From positions 434,001 through 498,000 of the forward strand of contig NZ_FQWT01000001.1 of NCBI RefSeq assembly GCF_900129755.1: DNA of 64,000 nt, written 5' to 3'. This DNA is from Chryseobacterium oranimense. Its GTDB lineage: Bacteria > Bacteroidota > Bacteroidia > Flavobacteriales > Weeksellaceae. The position numbers were made by a program, and so were the translations under genes. Below are positions 9,031 to 16,547 of this stretch, one piece after another; position 1 is the first letter of the stretch; each line of letters starts with the position of its first letter. The notes under the pieces are model-generated. The model was not told where the DNA came from. It searched no databases and saw only the letters and a program-made list of their open reading frames with translations.

Positions 9031-9171
9031 CTACAGAGTCAGTCCGCATTCTGATCCTACAGAAATACATTTTTTAACAAATGAACACCAGAAATATCCT
9101 GGCAGACACATAGGGATACCTCCCTGAACTGTTTTCAATTCTTGTCTTGTCAATTTTTTCAGATTTTTCAT
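9031..9171 (-). CDS. GG-leader bacteriocin-like peptide (46 aa)
   Basis: Read directly from the minus strand: ATG at 9169-9171, stop at 9031-9033. The leader MKNLKKLTRQELKTVQGG is nearly identical to that of the 214-396 peptide. The 28-residue core, starting IPMCLPG, has four cysteines (MC, WC, KKC, EC). It faces the peptide gene at 8791-8940 across a common terminator. The core sequences of the two differ completely, so only the leader family is shared. The function is unknown. Confidence 0.8.
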   Translation of the reverse strand: MKNLKKLTRQELKTVQGGIPMCLPGYFWCSFVKKCISVGSECGLTL

Positions 9172-9326
9172 ACTATTTAATTTTTTGGTTTTTCCTACTG
9201 TAAGCTTTCGGATTCTGCTATGATTTGATTATACTAATATACATTTTTCAATTGAAATATATTTGATAATCAACCTTTAATAAAAACCTAATCTACAACA
9301 CGAAGTCATGCAGTTAAATGATTTTA

Positions 9327-9740
9327 TTACCGATAGATCACAACATCATCTTTTTTAATCTGATAACCTGTTTTTTTATAGGGAACCAACACATAGGTTT
9401 CCTTAATGTAGCTTCCACTTTTCCACATTTTGCTTTTTCCTTCTCTGACAAGGATAATACTTTTTGCATTTCCATCGGGGATGAAAATTTCTGCCCTTTT
9501 CATGTCTTTGCTAAAAATAACAGCGGTCATTGAAGTATAACTTTTATCTGAGTTTACTTCCTTTAATTTAATTTTCTGTTCGAAAACTCTTACACAATCA
9601 TTTTTAATTTGCGAATACGTGTAGCCTGCTGAGCTTCTGCATCCATGAACATCTTTATCACCTCCTAAAACCGGAGTTTTTTGTTGGGTAAAGGCTAAAG
9701 TGCTGAGGAACATTGCGCCTAATAAAATAGTTTTTCTCAT
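9327..9740 (-). CDS. Small secreted protein, DxHGC-SAGYTYS family, copy 1
   Basis: A 137-residue protein with a signal peptide (about 1-18, ending LAFTQ). The mature part opens GGDKDVHGCRSSAGYTYSQ, then NDCVRVFEQKIKL, and ends in KDDVVIYR. Cysteines at HGC and DCV probably form a disulfide. A very similar gene lies just upstream at 9925-10311, so this is a tandem duplication; this copy has a few extra residues in the middle (SGSYIKETYV) and after the signal. I recognise the DxHGCxxSAGY motif as recurrent in Bacteroidota secreted proteins but know no function for it. Confidence 0.8.
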   Translation of the reverse strand: MRKTILLGAMFLSTLAFTQQKTPVLGGDKDVHGCRSSAGYTYSQIKNDCVRVFEQKIKLKEVNSDKSYTSMTAVIFSKDMKRAEIFIPDGNAKSIILVREGKSKMWKSGSYIKETYVLVPYKKTGYQIKKDDVVIYR

Positions 9741-9871
9741 ATTTTAAATATTAATGGTTTGAGTTTTGAGACAAGGTATTAGTTCATCTAATATATAAAA
9801 AACTCCTCATTCCGGGAGCTTTATAAATATACTTTTTTAATTCTGTTGTTTCTCTTCTATACTACTAAAAC

Positions 9872-9905
9872 AAAGAGACTACCTTAAAAGGCAGTCTCTG
9901 TTATA
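9872..9905. terminator. Hairpin between the two secreted paralogues
   Basis: AGAGACT (9874-9880) pairs with AGTCTCT (9893-9899), extended inward by CCTT/AGG around an A-rich loop. It lies 20 bases after the stop of the 9925-10311 gene, suggesting the paralogues are separate transcripts. Confidence 0.6.
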
Positions 9906-9924
9906 TTTTTATAAAAATCCGGAT

Positions 9925-10311
9925 TTACTGATAAATCACAACATTATCTTTTTTAAGCTGATATCCGTCTTTCTTGAAAGGAACCAGGACATAATCATCT
10001 TTTTTCCAAGCTTTACCTTTTCCTGCTCTTGTAAGGATCAGACTTTCTCCGTCAGTATCCGGAATAAAAACTTCAGCTTTTTTCATATCCTTACTGAAAA
10101 TAACGGCTACCATTGAAGTGGAGCTTCCTTTAGGAGCCACTTCCGTCAATTTAATCTTCTGCTCAAAAACTCTTACACAATCTTTTTTAATTTGGGAGTA
10201 AGTATACCCTGCCGAACCTATACATCCATGTGCATCTCTATCTCCACCCACTGTTTGTGCGAACAGAAAAGATCCCATGAATACTGTGCCAAGTAAAATC
10301 GTTTTTTTCAT
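9925..10311 (-). CDS. Small secreted protein, DxHGC-SAGYTYS family, copy 2
   Basis: A 128-residue paralogue of the gene at 9327-9740, with signal peptide MKKTILLGTVFMGSFLFAQ, then GGDRDAHGCIGSAGYTYSQ and KDCVRVFEQKIKL. The C-terminal half, with VFIPDTDGE and a final KDNVVIYQ strand, aligns along its length with copy 1. The two mature cysteines are conserved. It is probably periplasmic or surface-located. The function is unknown. A terminator follows it, and the GH3 terminator lies upstream, so it seems to be transcribed alone. Confidence 0.8.
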   Translation of the reverse strand: MKKTILLGTVFMGSFLFAQTVGGDRDAHGCIGSAGYTYSQIKKDCVRVFEQKIKLTEVAPKGSSTSMVAVIFSKDMKKAEVFIPDTDGESLILTRAGKGKAWKKDDYVLVPFKKDGYQLKKDNVVIYQ

Positions 10312-10363
10312 AATTATTATATTAAAGCTACCACTGTGCTATTAAAAATCATGCCAAATGCGG

Positions 10364-10392
10364 AAAAAAGCCACTCTTTGAGTGGCTTTGGT
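10364..10392 (-). terminator. Terminator of the polysaccharide utilisation operon
   Basis: AAAGCCACTC (10367-10376) pairs with GAGTGGCTTT (10380-10389). On the minus strand a run of T follows the stem, just after the GH3 stop codon. Confidence 0.8.
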
Positions 10393-10394
10393 TA

Positions 10395-12722
10395 TTATTT
10401 AGTCCAATTGATCTTTGAGTGTTTCACTTCATCAGAATTAGTTCCCACCATGATATCAAAATCTCCCGGTTCCCAGTCATATTTTAATTCTCCGTTGTAG
10501 AATTTCAGGCTTTCCGGTGTAATGTCGAAGGTTACTTTTTTAGATTCTCCTTTTTTCAGGAATACTTTCTGGAATCCTTTCAGCTCTTTTACCGGTCTGG
10601 TAATGCTTCCTACCATATCCCTGATGTACAGCTGTACCACTTCGGCTCCGTCGTAGTTTCCGGAATTGGTAACGGTTACTGAAGCCTGAACCGTTTGATT
10701 CCCTTTTGGATTGGAATTTGAAACAGACAGGTCGGAATAGTTGAATTTAGAATAGCTCAAACCATACCCGAACGGATACAACGGTGTATTACATTCATCC
10801 ATATAGTTTGAACGGAATCTTTCGTACACGCATTTATCAACTTTATCCTGGCTTAGCGGACGGCCTGTATTTTTTGCATTATAGTAGATAGGAACCTGTC
10901 CTAAGCTTCTTGGGAAGGTCATCGGAAGTTTTCCTGAAGGATTTACTTTTCCAAACAGAACGTCTGCAATAGCATTTCCAGCCTCTGAACCGGCAAACCA
11001 GGCGTTAAGGATAGCATCAGGTACATCTTTTACATTGGTCAAAGCCAGGGGACGTCCTGTGTAAAGTACCATTGCAATAGGTTTTCCTGTTTTTTTCAGT
11101 TCATTTAATAAATCAACCTGGGACTGTGGAATTGTAATCTCTGTTCTTGAAGAAGACTCGCCGCTCATTTCTGCAGATTCTCCGATTGCCAGAACGATAA
11201 CGTCTGCTTTGTTGGCTATATCAACAGCTTCTTTCAGTAATTCTTCTTTAGAACGGTTATCGCGGTCTGTTTTTTTACCATGAGCTGCATAAATATCTTC
11301 TAATTTAGCATCGTAATCTATGTTTGCTCCTTTTGCTGAAAGGAATTTCACTTCTTTTCCATAATTAGCCTGAAGTCCCTGCATTAGTGAAACTGAGGCA
11401 GCGTGTTTTGTAGCCACACTCCAGGTTCCGGCCATATTCAGGGAGTTGTTTACCAATGGCCCGATCACTGCTACGGTACCGGATTTTTTCAATGGTAATA
11501 CCTGGTTTTCATTTTTTAATAAAACCATAGACTGGGCTGCCGCGCTTCTTGCAATATTACGGTTTTCCATATTATACACTTCTTTTGCAGCCAGTTTTGC
11601 ATCTCCGTAACGGTAAGGATCATCGAATAATCCAAGGTCATATTTTGCTTCCAGAATTCTTCTTGCCGCCATATCGATCTCAGACTGTGTAACTTTTCCT
11701 TCGTCCAGGGATTTTTTAAGGGTGGTTAAAAATCCTTCTCCCACCATATCCATATCCACTCCGGCTTTCAGGGCTAAAGCAGATACCTGCTGAAGATCTC
11801 CCATTCCATGTTCTGTCATTTCGTTGATTCCTGTATAGTCAGTCACAACAAAACCTTTGAAGTTCCACAGTTTTCTCAGTACATCGGTCTGAAGCCATTT
11901 ATTTCCGGTTGCCGGAACTCCATCCACTTCATTGAAAGAAGCCATCACAGAGGCTACTCCTGCATCTACAGCTGCTTTGTAAGGAGGAAAATATTCATTG
12001 AACATCCTCACATGGCTCATATCTACCGTATTGTAATCACGACCGGCTTCACCAGCTCCATAGAGTGCAAAATGCTTTACACAGGCCAGGATGGTATTAG
12101 CAGCAGAAAGGTCTTTTCCCTGATAGCCATACACCATATTCTTAGAAACTTCACTCCCTAAATAAGGGTCTTCTCCGGAACCTTCAGAAACTCTTCCCCA
12201 TCTTGGTTCGCGGGAAATATCCACCATTGGCGAGAACGTCCAGTTGATCCCGTCAGAGGAAGCTTCTTTTGCCGCTACCCTTGCAGACTGCTGTATAAGG
12301 TTCATATCCCAGGAAGCAGCAAGTCCCAACGGAATCGGGAAGGTGGTTTCGTAACCGTGAATAACATCCATTCCGAAGATCAAAGGAATTTTCAGACGGC
12401 TTTTTTCTACGGCCACTTTCTGAACTGCTTTAATTTTTTCGGCTCCTTTTATATTGAATAATCCTCCTACCAGTCCCTGCTCCACTTTTTTTCCGATATC
12501 CGAGCTCTGAGCCTGTCCTGTGGTAAAATCTCCGGAAGTCGGCAGATTGAGCTGGCCAATCTTTTCATCCAAAGTCATTTTAGACAAAAGATTTTCTACG
12601 AAAGCTTTTTTCTTCGCCTGATACTGAGCGGTCTGATAAGACTGAACCGGCTTGGTTACCATTTCCTGTGCAGAAAATACGGGAGAAAGGGCCAGGGTTG
12701 CCATTACAATTAACTTTTTCAT
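10395..12722 (-). CDS. bglX: Glycoside hydrolase family 3 beta-glucosidase (BglX-like)
   Basis: A 775-residue exported GH3 enzyme with signal peptide (about 1-18). The N-terminal barrel holds IFGMDVIHGYETTFPIPLG and the nucleophile Asp in FVVTDYTG near residue 292. The alpha/beta sandwich holds the likely acid/base Glu region (IGESAEMSGESSSRTE), followed by a C-terminal fibronectin-III-like domain (VVQLYIRD). It releases terminal glucose from beta-glucosides in the periplasm. As the last gene of the susC-susD-PF10091 locus it probably finishes oligosaccharides made by the neighbouring glucanase. GH3 linkage preference cannot be read from sequence; beta-1,2 is suggested only by context. Confidence 0.92.
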   Translation of the reverse strand: MKKLIVMATLALSPVFSAQEMVTKPVQSYQTAQYQAKKKAFVENLLSKMTLDEKIGQLNLPTSGDFTTGQAQSSDIGKKVEQGLVGGLFNIKGAEKIKAVQKVAVEKSRLKIPLIFGMDVIHGYETTFPIPLGLAASWDMNLIQQSARVAAKEASSDGINWTFSPMVDISREPRWGRVSEGSGEDPYLGSEVSKNMVYGYQGKDLSAANTILACVKHFALYGAGEAGRDYNTVDMSHVRMFNEYFPPYKAAVDAGVASVMASFNEVDGVPATGNKWLQTDVLRKLWNFKGFVVTDYTGINEMTEHGMGDLQQVSALALKAGVDMDMVGEGFLTTLKKSLDEGKVTQSEIDMAARRILEAKYDLGLFDDPYRYGDAKLAAKEVYNMENRNIARSAAAQSMVLLKNENQVLPLKKSGTVAVIGPLVNNSLNMAGTWSVATKHAASVSLMQGLQANYGKEVKFLSAKGANIDYDAKLEDIYAAHGKKTDRDNRSKEELLKEAVDIANKADVIVLAIGESAEMSGESSSRTEITIPQSQVDLLNELKKTGKPIAMVLYTGRPLALTNVKDVPDAILNAWFAGSEAGNAIADVLFGKVNPSGKLPMTFPRSLGQVPIYYNAKNTGRPLSQDKVDKCVYERFRSNYMDECNTPLYPFGYGLSYSKFNYSDLSVSNSNPKGNQTVQASVTVTNSGNYDGAEVVQLYIRDMVGSITRPVKELKGFQKVFLKKGESKKVTFDITPESLKFYNGELKYDWEPGDFDIMVGTNSDEVKHSKINWTK

Positions 12723-12833
12723 AAATCTATCTTCTTAAATTATAGTTCTAATTTTATTTTGCTTGTTTTATAAGGGATTCTAATTTTTTACAATTTGTGT
12801 TTTGCAGAATTAATATCTCTTTTCAGGAGTCAT

Positions 12834-13541
12834 TTAATTTTCTTTTTTCTTAGACAGCATCCACTCGTACAGCTTAGGATCAGAATATGTTGAATCCCAT
12901 GAGTTATGGTTATCATTCGGGAAAATAACCAGTTCTGCTGAAGGATTTACCGGATGTAATTTCTGATAGAATTTAAAAGCATTTTCAGGCAGCACAATAT
13001 CATCCATCCCACCATGAAAAATTTTCATATTCAAATCTTTATACCTATTAATATTCGCATACATGATCATATCTGTGGGAGCACATACCGGCACTACTGC
13101 TGCGAACATTTCAGGATGTTCCATTGCAAGCTTCAAAGTTCCCCAACCTCCTAGTGAAAGTCCTGTGAGGTAAATTCTGGAAGCATCAATTTTATATTTT
13201 TTCTGAATTTCTTTGATCAGGTTATAAATCGTCACCGTATCCCACCATGAATCCGCAGGACACTGAGGCGCCAAAAAAGCTACAGGCTCCTTGATCAGAT
13301 TTTTATAGGTGAACGGACTGTGAACCTTAACTGCATCAAGATTATTGCCTCTTTCTCCCGAACCGTGAAGAAATACAATCAGAGGAACATTTCCTTTTGC
13401 TTTCTGAGGATAATCGAGAATGTAGGATATTTTTTCAGTCCTTTTGATTTCTTTGTTTAATTCCGCTTTTATTTCCTGTGCATTAACCTGTAATGAGAAC
13501 GGCAAGAGTAAAAGCGGGAGGTGTTTTAATTTTACTTTCAT
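12834..13541 (-). CDS. Secreted alpha/beta hydrolase (PHB-depolymerase/esterase-like)
   Basis: A 235-residue protein with a signal peptide (about 1-21). The alpha/beta hydrolase features are oxyanion segment VFLHGSGERG, nucleophile elbow GLSLGG near residues 134-139, Asp in HGGMDDIV and catalytic His in NDNHNSWD. Such proteins act as esterases or peptidases. Its position inside the SusCD locus suggests removal of acyl decorations from the glycan, or it may be a passenger. It is separated from the PF10091 gene by a hairpin-rich repeat. Confidence 0.82.
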   Translation of the reverse strand: MKVKLKHLPLLLLPFSLQVNAQEIKAELNKEIKRTEKISYILDYPQKAKGNVPLIVFLHGSGERGNNLDAVKVHSPFTYKNLIKEPVAFLAPQCPADSWWDTVTIYNLIKEIQKKYKIDASRIYLTGLSLGGWGTLKLAMEHPEMFAAVVPVCAPTDMIMYANINRYKDLNMKIFHGGMDDIVLPENAFKFYQKLHPVNPSAELVIFPNDNHNSWDSTYSDPKLYEWMLSKKKEN

Positions 13542-13552
13542 ATTGTTGTTTA

Positions 13553-13630
13553 GATTTTGGCTAAAGCCGTTTGGTATTTGTTTTATTTAAAAGGGCTAAA
13601 GCCCGTTCCTATTGAATTAAAATTCAACGA
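13553..13630. repeat. Intergenic multi-hairpin repeat element
   Basis: Three short palindromes in 70 bases: GGCTAAAGCC (13559-13568), GGGCTAAAGCCC (13593-13604) and TTGAATT/AATTCAA (13612-13627). The first two share the core GGCTAAAGCC. The arrangement resembles REP-like intergenic elements that I recall from Chryseobacterium genomes. It lies between the PF10091 gene and the hydrolase gene and could weaken distal expression. Confidence 0.55.
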
Positions 13631-13654
13631 GATAAAGATAACGTTAAGATCTGA

Positions 13655-15046
13655 TTATCTGATATTGTATTTGTCAGATTTGAAACTTAATTTTTTAAGT
13701 CCCTGCTGAATTTCCGGAGCATTCATAAACAGTTTCCAAAGGAATCCTGTTCTGTAGTTTTCAATCATTGGGGCTATTGTCCCCTGATCTATCGCTAAAT
13801 ATCTTGGGGTAAACCAGTTGTCGTAGTTAACCGAAGTAGCGTCATAAGGTCCTGCCGATCCAATGAATTCAGGTTTTTGTGTGTAGAGAAATCTAAGGAA
13901 ATTCATAGATTCTTTCGGGGTATACGGGAAGCTGCTTAATGCGGCAGTAGGTGTAATAACTCCATTGTCATTGGTTGGCATGTGGGCAGTATAGCCTGTG
14001 CTTCCGTCTTCGTTTCTTGTATAGCCAGCTGTTAATCCCCAATAATTCGGCCCGTAGCCTTTCCACTGTTTTGGATTTTCAACACAGTATTTATAGTCGA
14101 TAAGGACCTGATTTTTATTTAAATCAAAATAATTTTTAACTAATTTATCGGAAAGTCCTGTAGGATCCAGACCGATATAGGAATATTGCGACCAGAAAAG
14201 CGGGCCTCCATATTCTTCGGCATAATTGTGTTTTACATAAAGAGGGAGTCCGTATTTTGTTTTGTCTGTAAGGTAGGTTCCGTTTCTCGTCCAGCCTTTG
14301 TAATAGGTTTCTTCATCAATAGGGTATGTAGGTGATGAGGCAGCTAAAATATAGGTAATCAGGCATTCGTTATAACCTTCCAGCGGAAAATTCATCTCCC
14401 ACTGATATTCCGGTGACCAATGCCAGTAAAGAACTTTTTCGCCTCCTTTAGTATACCAGTTCCACTGAATTCCTTTCCACAGCTCATCACATTTTGCGGC
14501 AAGGGCTTTTTCTTCAGTATTTCCGTTTTTGAAGTATTCACGGACCATCAGAATTCCTGAGGTAAGGAATGCGGTTTCAACAAGGTCGCCGCCGTTATCT
14601 TTTTTACCGAAAGGAACTGTTTTTCCTGTTTCTCCATTGATCCAGTGTGACCAGGCTCCTTTATGGCGGTCTGCTTTGGCAAGAAAATCCATCATATGGG
14701 TCAGTCTTTTTACGGCTTCCTGTCTTTGAATAAATCCTCTTTCCACACCTACCAGCAGGGTTGCCAATCCAAATCCTGAACCTCCGGTAGTAACCACATG
14801 CTTATCATTATCCGGATAGATATCATCTTCATGATACCGTTCTCTTCCAAGCATTGATTTGGGCTCAGCGTAATCCCAGAAATATTTTAATGCATCTTTC
14901 TGTACCCTGTCCATTAGCTGCTCATCAGTAATGTTACTTTTCACAACTTGTGTCTGAACAGCTTCCTGTTTTGAAGATTGAGAATTTTTGCAAGAGTATG
15001 CAAAGAATAAAGATGTTACGGCAATTGATAATACGGTCCTTTTCAT
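13655..15046 (-). CDS. PF10091 glucoamylase-like lipoprotein, probable GH144 endo-beta-1,2-glucanase
   Basis: A 463-residue lipoprotein; the signal ends FFAYSC and Cys19 is the lipid site. The core has WDYAEPKSMLGRERYH, TTGGSGFGLATLLVGVERG, EGYNECLITYILAA and a C-terminal YRTGFLWKLFMNAPEI, the layout of the Bacteroidota glycoamylase-like (PF10091) family. Characterised members form GH144, which are endo-beta-1,2-glucanases with an (alpha/alpha)6 toroid. With SusC/SusD, GH3 and an esterase-like gene around it, a beta-1,2-glucan role is the best inference. The family label is fairly sure, the substrate less so. Confidence 0.8.
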   Translation of the reverse strand: MKRTVLSIAVTSLFFAYSCKNSQSSKQEAVQTQVVKSNITDEQLMDRVQKDALKYFWDYAEPKSMLGRERYHEDDIYPDNDKHVVTTGGSGFGLATLLVGVERGFIQRQEAVKRLTHMMDFLAKADRHKGAWSHWINGETGKTVPFGKKDNGGDLVETAFLTSGILMVREYFKNGNTEEKALAAKCDELWKGIQWNWYTKGGEKVLYWHWSPEYQWEMNFPLEGYNECLITYILAASSPTYPIDEETYYKGWTRNGTYLTDKTKYGLPLYVKHNYAEEYGGPLFWSQYSYIGLDPTGLSDKLVKNYFDLNKNQVLIDYKYCVENPKQWKGYGPNYWGLTAGYTRNEDGSTGYTAHMPTNDNGVITPTAALSSFPYTPKESMNFLRFLYTQKPEFIGSAGPYDATSVNYDNWFTPRYLAIDQGTIAPMIENYRTGFLWKLFMNAPEIQQGLKKLSFKSDKYNIR

Positions 15047-15071
15047 GAAATCTTTTTTACCTTGTTTACTA

Positions 15072-15104
15072 AAAGAAGAGGAGAACTTTCATTCTCCTCT
15101 AAAG
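15072..15104 (-). terminator. Attenuator-like hairpin after susD
   Basis: AGAGGAGAA (15077-15085) pairs perfectly with TTCTCCTCT (15092-15100), followed on the minus strand by the weak tract CTTCTTTTAG. It stands between susD and the enzyme genes of the same operon, so it may be a partial terminator that keeps enzyme levels below SusCD levels. Confidence 0.6.
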
Positions 15105-15119
15105 TTTATTGGTTTATTT

Positions 15120-16535
15120 TTAATAACCCGGGTTTTGCGTTAAAACTCCGTTGCTTTGTCCTATTTCTATGAAAGGAATCGGGAAAAGCTCATTCTTTCC
15201 GGCCTTGAATCCGTAAGGAGCCAGTACCGTGGCAGCCTGTCCTGTTCTTACTAGGTCTACAAAACGATCGCCCTCCATCGCAAGCTCAACTCTTCGTTCG
15301 TGCCAAATGGCTGTTCTTAATGCACCCTGAGAAGATGCTGTAGTATTTGGCAACATCGCTCTTGTTCTTACTTTATTAAGATTTGTTATTGCAGCAGCAG
15401 TATTCCCTAATTCATTTGCAGCTTCTGCATTGATTAACAAAACTTCGGCGAATCGTAAAATTCTGATATTCTGGACTGATCCAGCATCACAAGCACTATT
15501 CTGCTGGCTTTGAGGAACATAAGCTTTTTGATTATAAGTATTAACGGAAGTTGGATTTGCCTTAATAAGATCTCCTTCCGGTGTAGTTTCTCCGTTTCTC
15601 AGAATGGTTAATTCTTTACGAATATCTCCAGGTTCAAATGCATTCTCTAATGCTTGTGAAGGGGTAAAAAAGCCCCAACCAAACTGATCTTTTGCTCCCT
15701 GCACCTGTGAATACTGGCTTCCTTTGTATTGCCCTGTACAAGCACAGTCAACTTCGAAAACGGATTCTGTACCGAACTCTCCTGCTACTCTGAATAAATG
15801 GTTGAAATCGGGGTCCAAAGCATAGCCCATAGCAATGACCTGGTTAGAAGTGTCATAAGCTTTCTGCCAATCTTTTTTATACAGATAAACTTTTGATAAC
15901 ATTCCTAAGGCAGCCCCTTTGGTTGCTCTACCCAAGTTTGCAGCATCATATGACTGCGGTAAAGTCTGTGAAGCTGCGGTTAAATCAGAAATAATAAAGT
16001 TATACACTTCATCGGTTGAATTTCTGGGAATATTATAGTTTTCCTGAAGCCCATCAAAAATCGGAACACCTCCATATATTCTTACCAGGTTAAAGTAGAA
16101 ATAGGCGCGTAGAAATTTTGCTTCAGCTAACAGCCTGTCTTTTAATGTAGTATTCATTTCAATAGCAGGAACTTTTGAAATAACCTGGTTACAACGGGCA
16201 ACTGCCTGCCATTGTCCAGCCCAGTATCCTTTAACTCCATCATCACTTGCAGTATAAGTAAACTGATCGTATGCATTGATAAAAGAGGCATCTCCCGGGT
16301 TTGAACCTTTCAATACGTCATCTGCAGGTACTCCAAAAAGATACTGATACGGAAACGCTGAATTGTCCCAGCTTCTTAAAAAATTATAAATTGCGTTGGT
16401 AGCCTGTATGGCATCACTTTCTGTTTTAAAGAATTCTGAAGCATCTGTTCTTCCTTCAACAGGTATATCTAAATAATCACTCTTACAGCTTAAAACTGCA
16501 GAAAGCATGAATATGGAAAATATGATTTTTTTCAT
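15120..16535 (-). CDS. SusD/RagB-family glycan-binding lipoprotein
   Basis: A 471-residue lipoprotein with lipobox LSAVLSC (Cys17) followed by KSDYLDIPVEGRT. The alpha-helical TPR-like body has NQVISKVPAI, LLAEAKFLRAYFYFNLVRIYGG and a C-terminal RLYPIP-like ELFPIPFIEI segment with the closing NGVLTQNPGY, all standard for RagB/SusD. It caps the SusC porin on the outer surface and delivers glycan. The susC stop lies 12 bases upstream, so they form one transcript. The substrate is not readable from SusD itself. Confidence 0.95.
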   Translation of the reverse strand: MKKIIFSIFMLSAVLSCKSDYLDIPVEGRTDASEFFKTESDAIQATNAIYNFLRSWDNSAFPYQYLFGVPADDVLKGSNPGDASFINAYDQFTYTASDDGVKGYWAGQWQAVARCNQVISKVPAIEMNTTLKDRLLAEAKFLRAYFYFNLVRIYGGVPIFDGLQENYNIPRNSTDEVYNFIISDLTAASQTLPQSYDAANLGRATKGAALGMLSKVYLYKKDWQKAYDTSNQVIAMGYALDPDFNHLFRVAGEFGTESVFEVDCACTGQYKGSQYSQVQGAKDQFGWGFFTPSQALENAFEPGDIRKELTILRNGETTPEGDLIKANPTSVNTYNQKAYVPQSQQNSACDAGSVQNIRILRFAEVLLINAEAANELGNTAAAITNLNKVRTRAMLPNTTASSQGALRTAIWHERRVELAMEGDRFVDLVRTGQAATVLAPYGFKAGKNELFPIPFIEIGQSNGVLTQNPGY

Positions 16536-16547
16536 GATAAAATTAAA

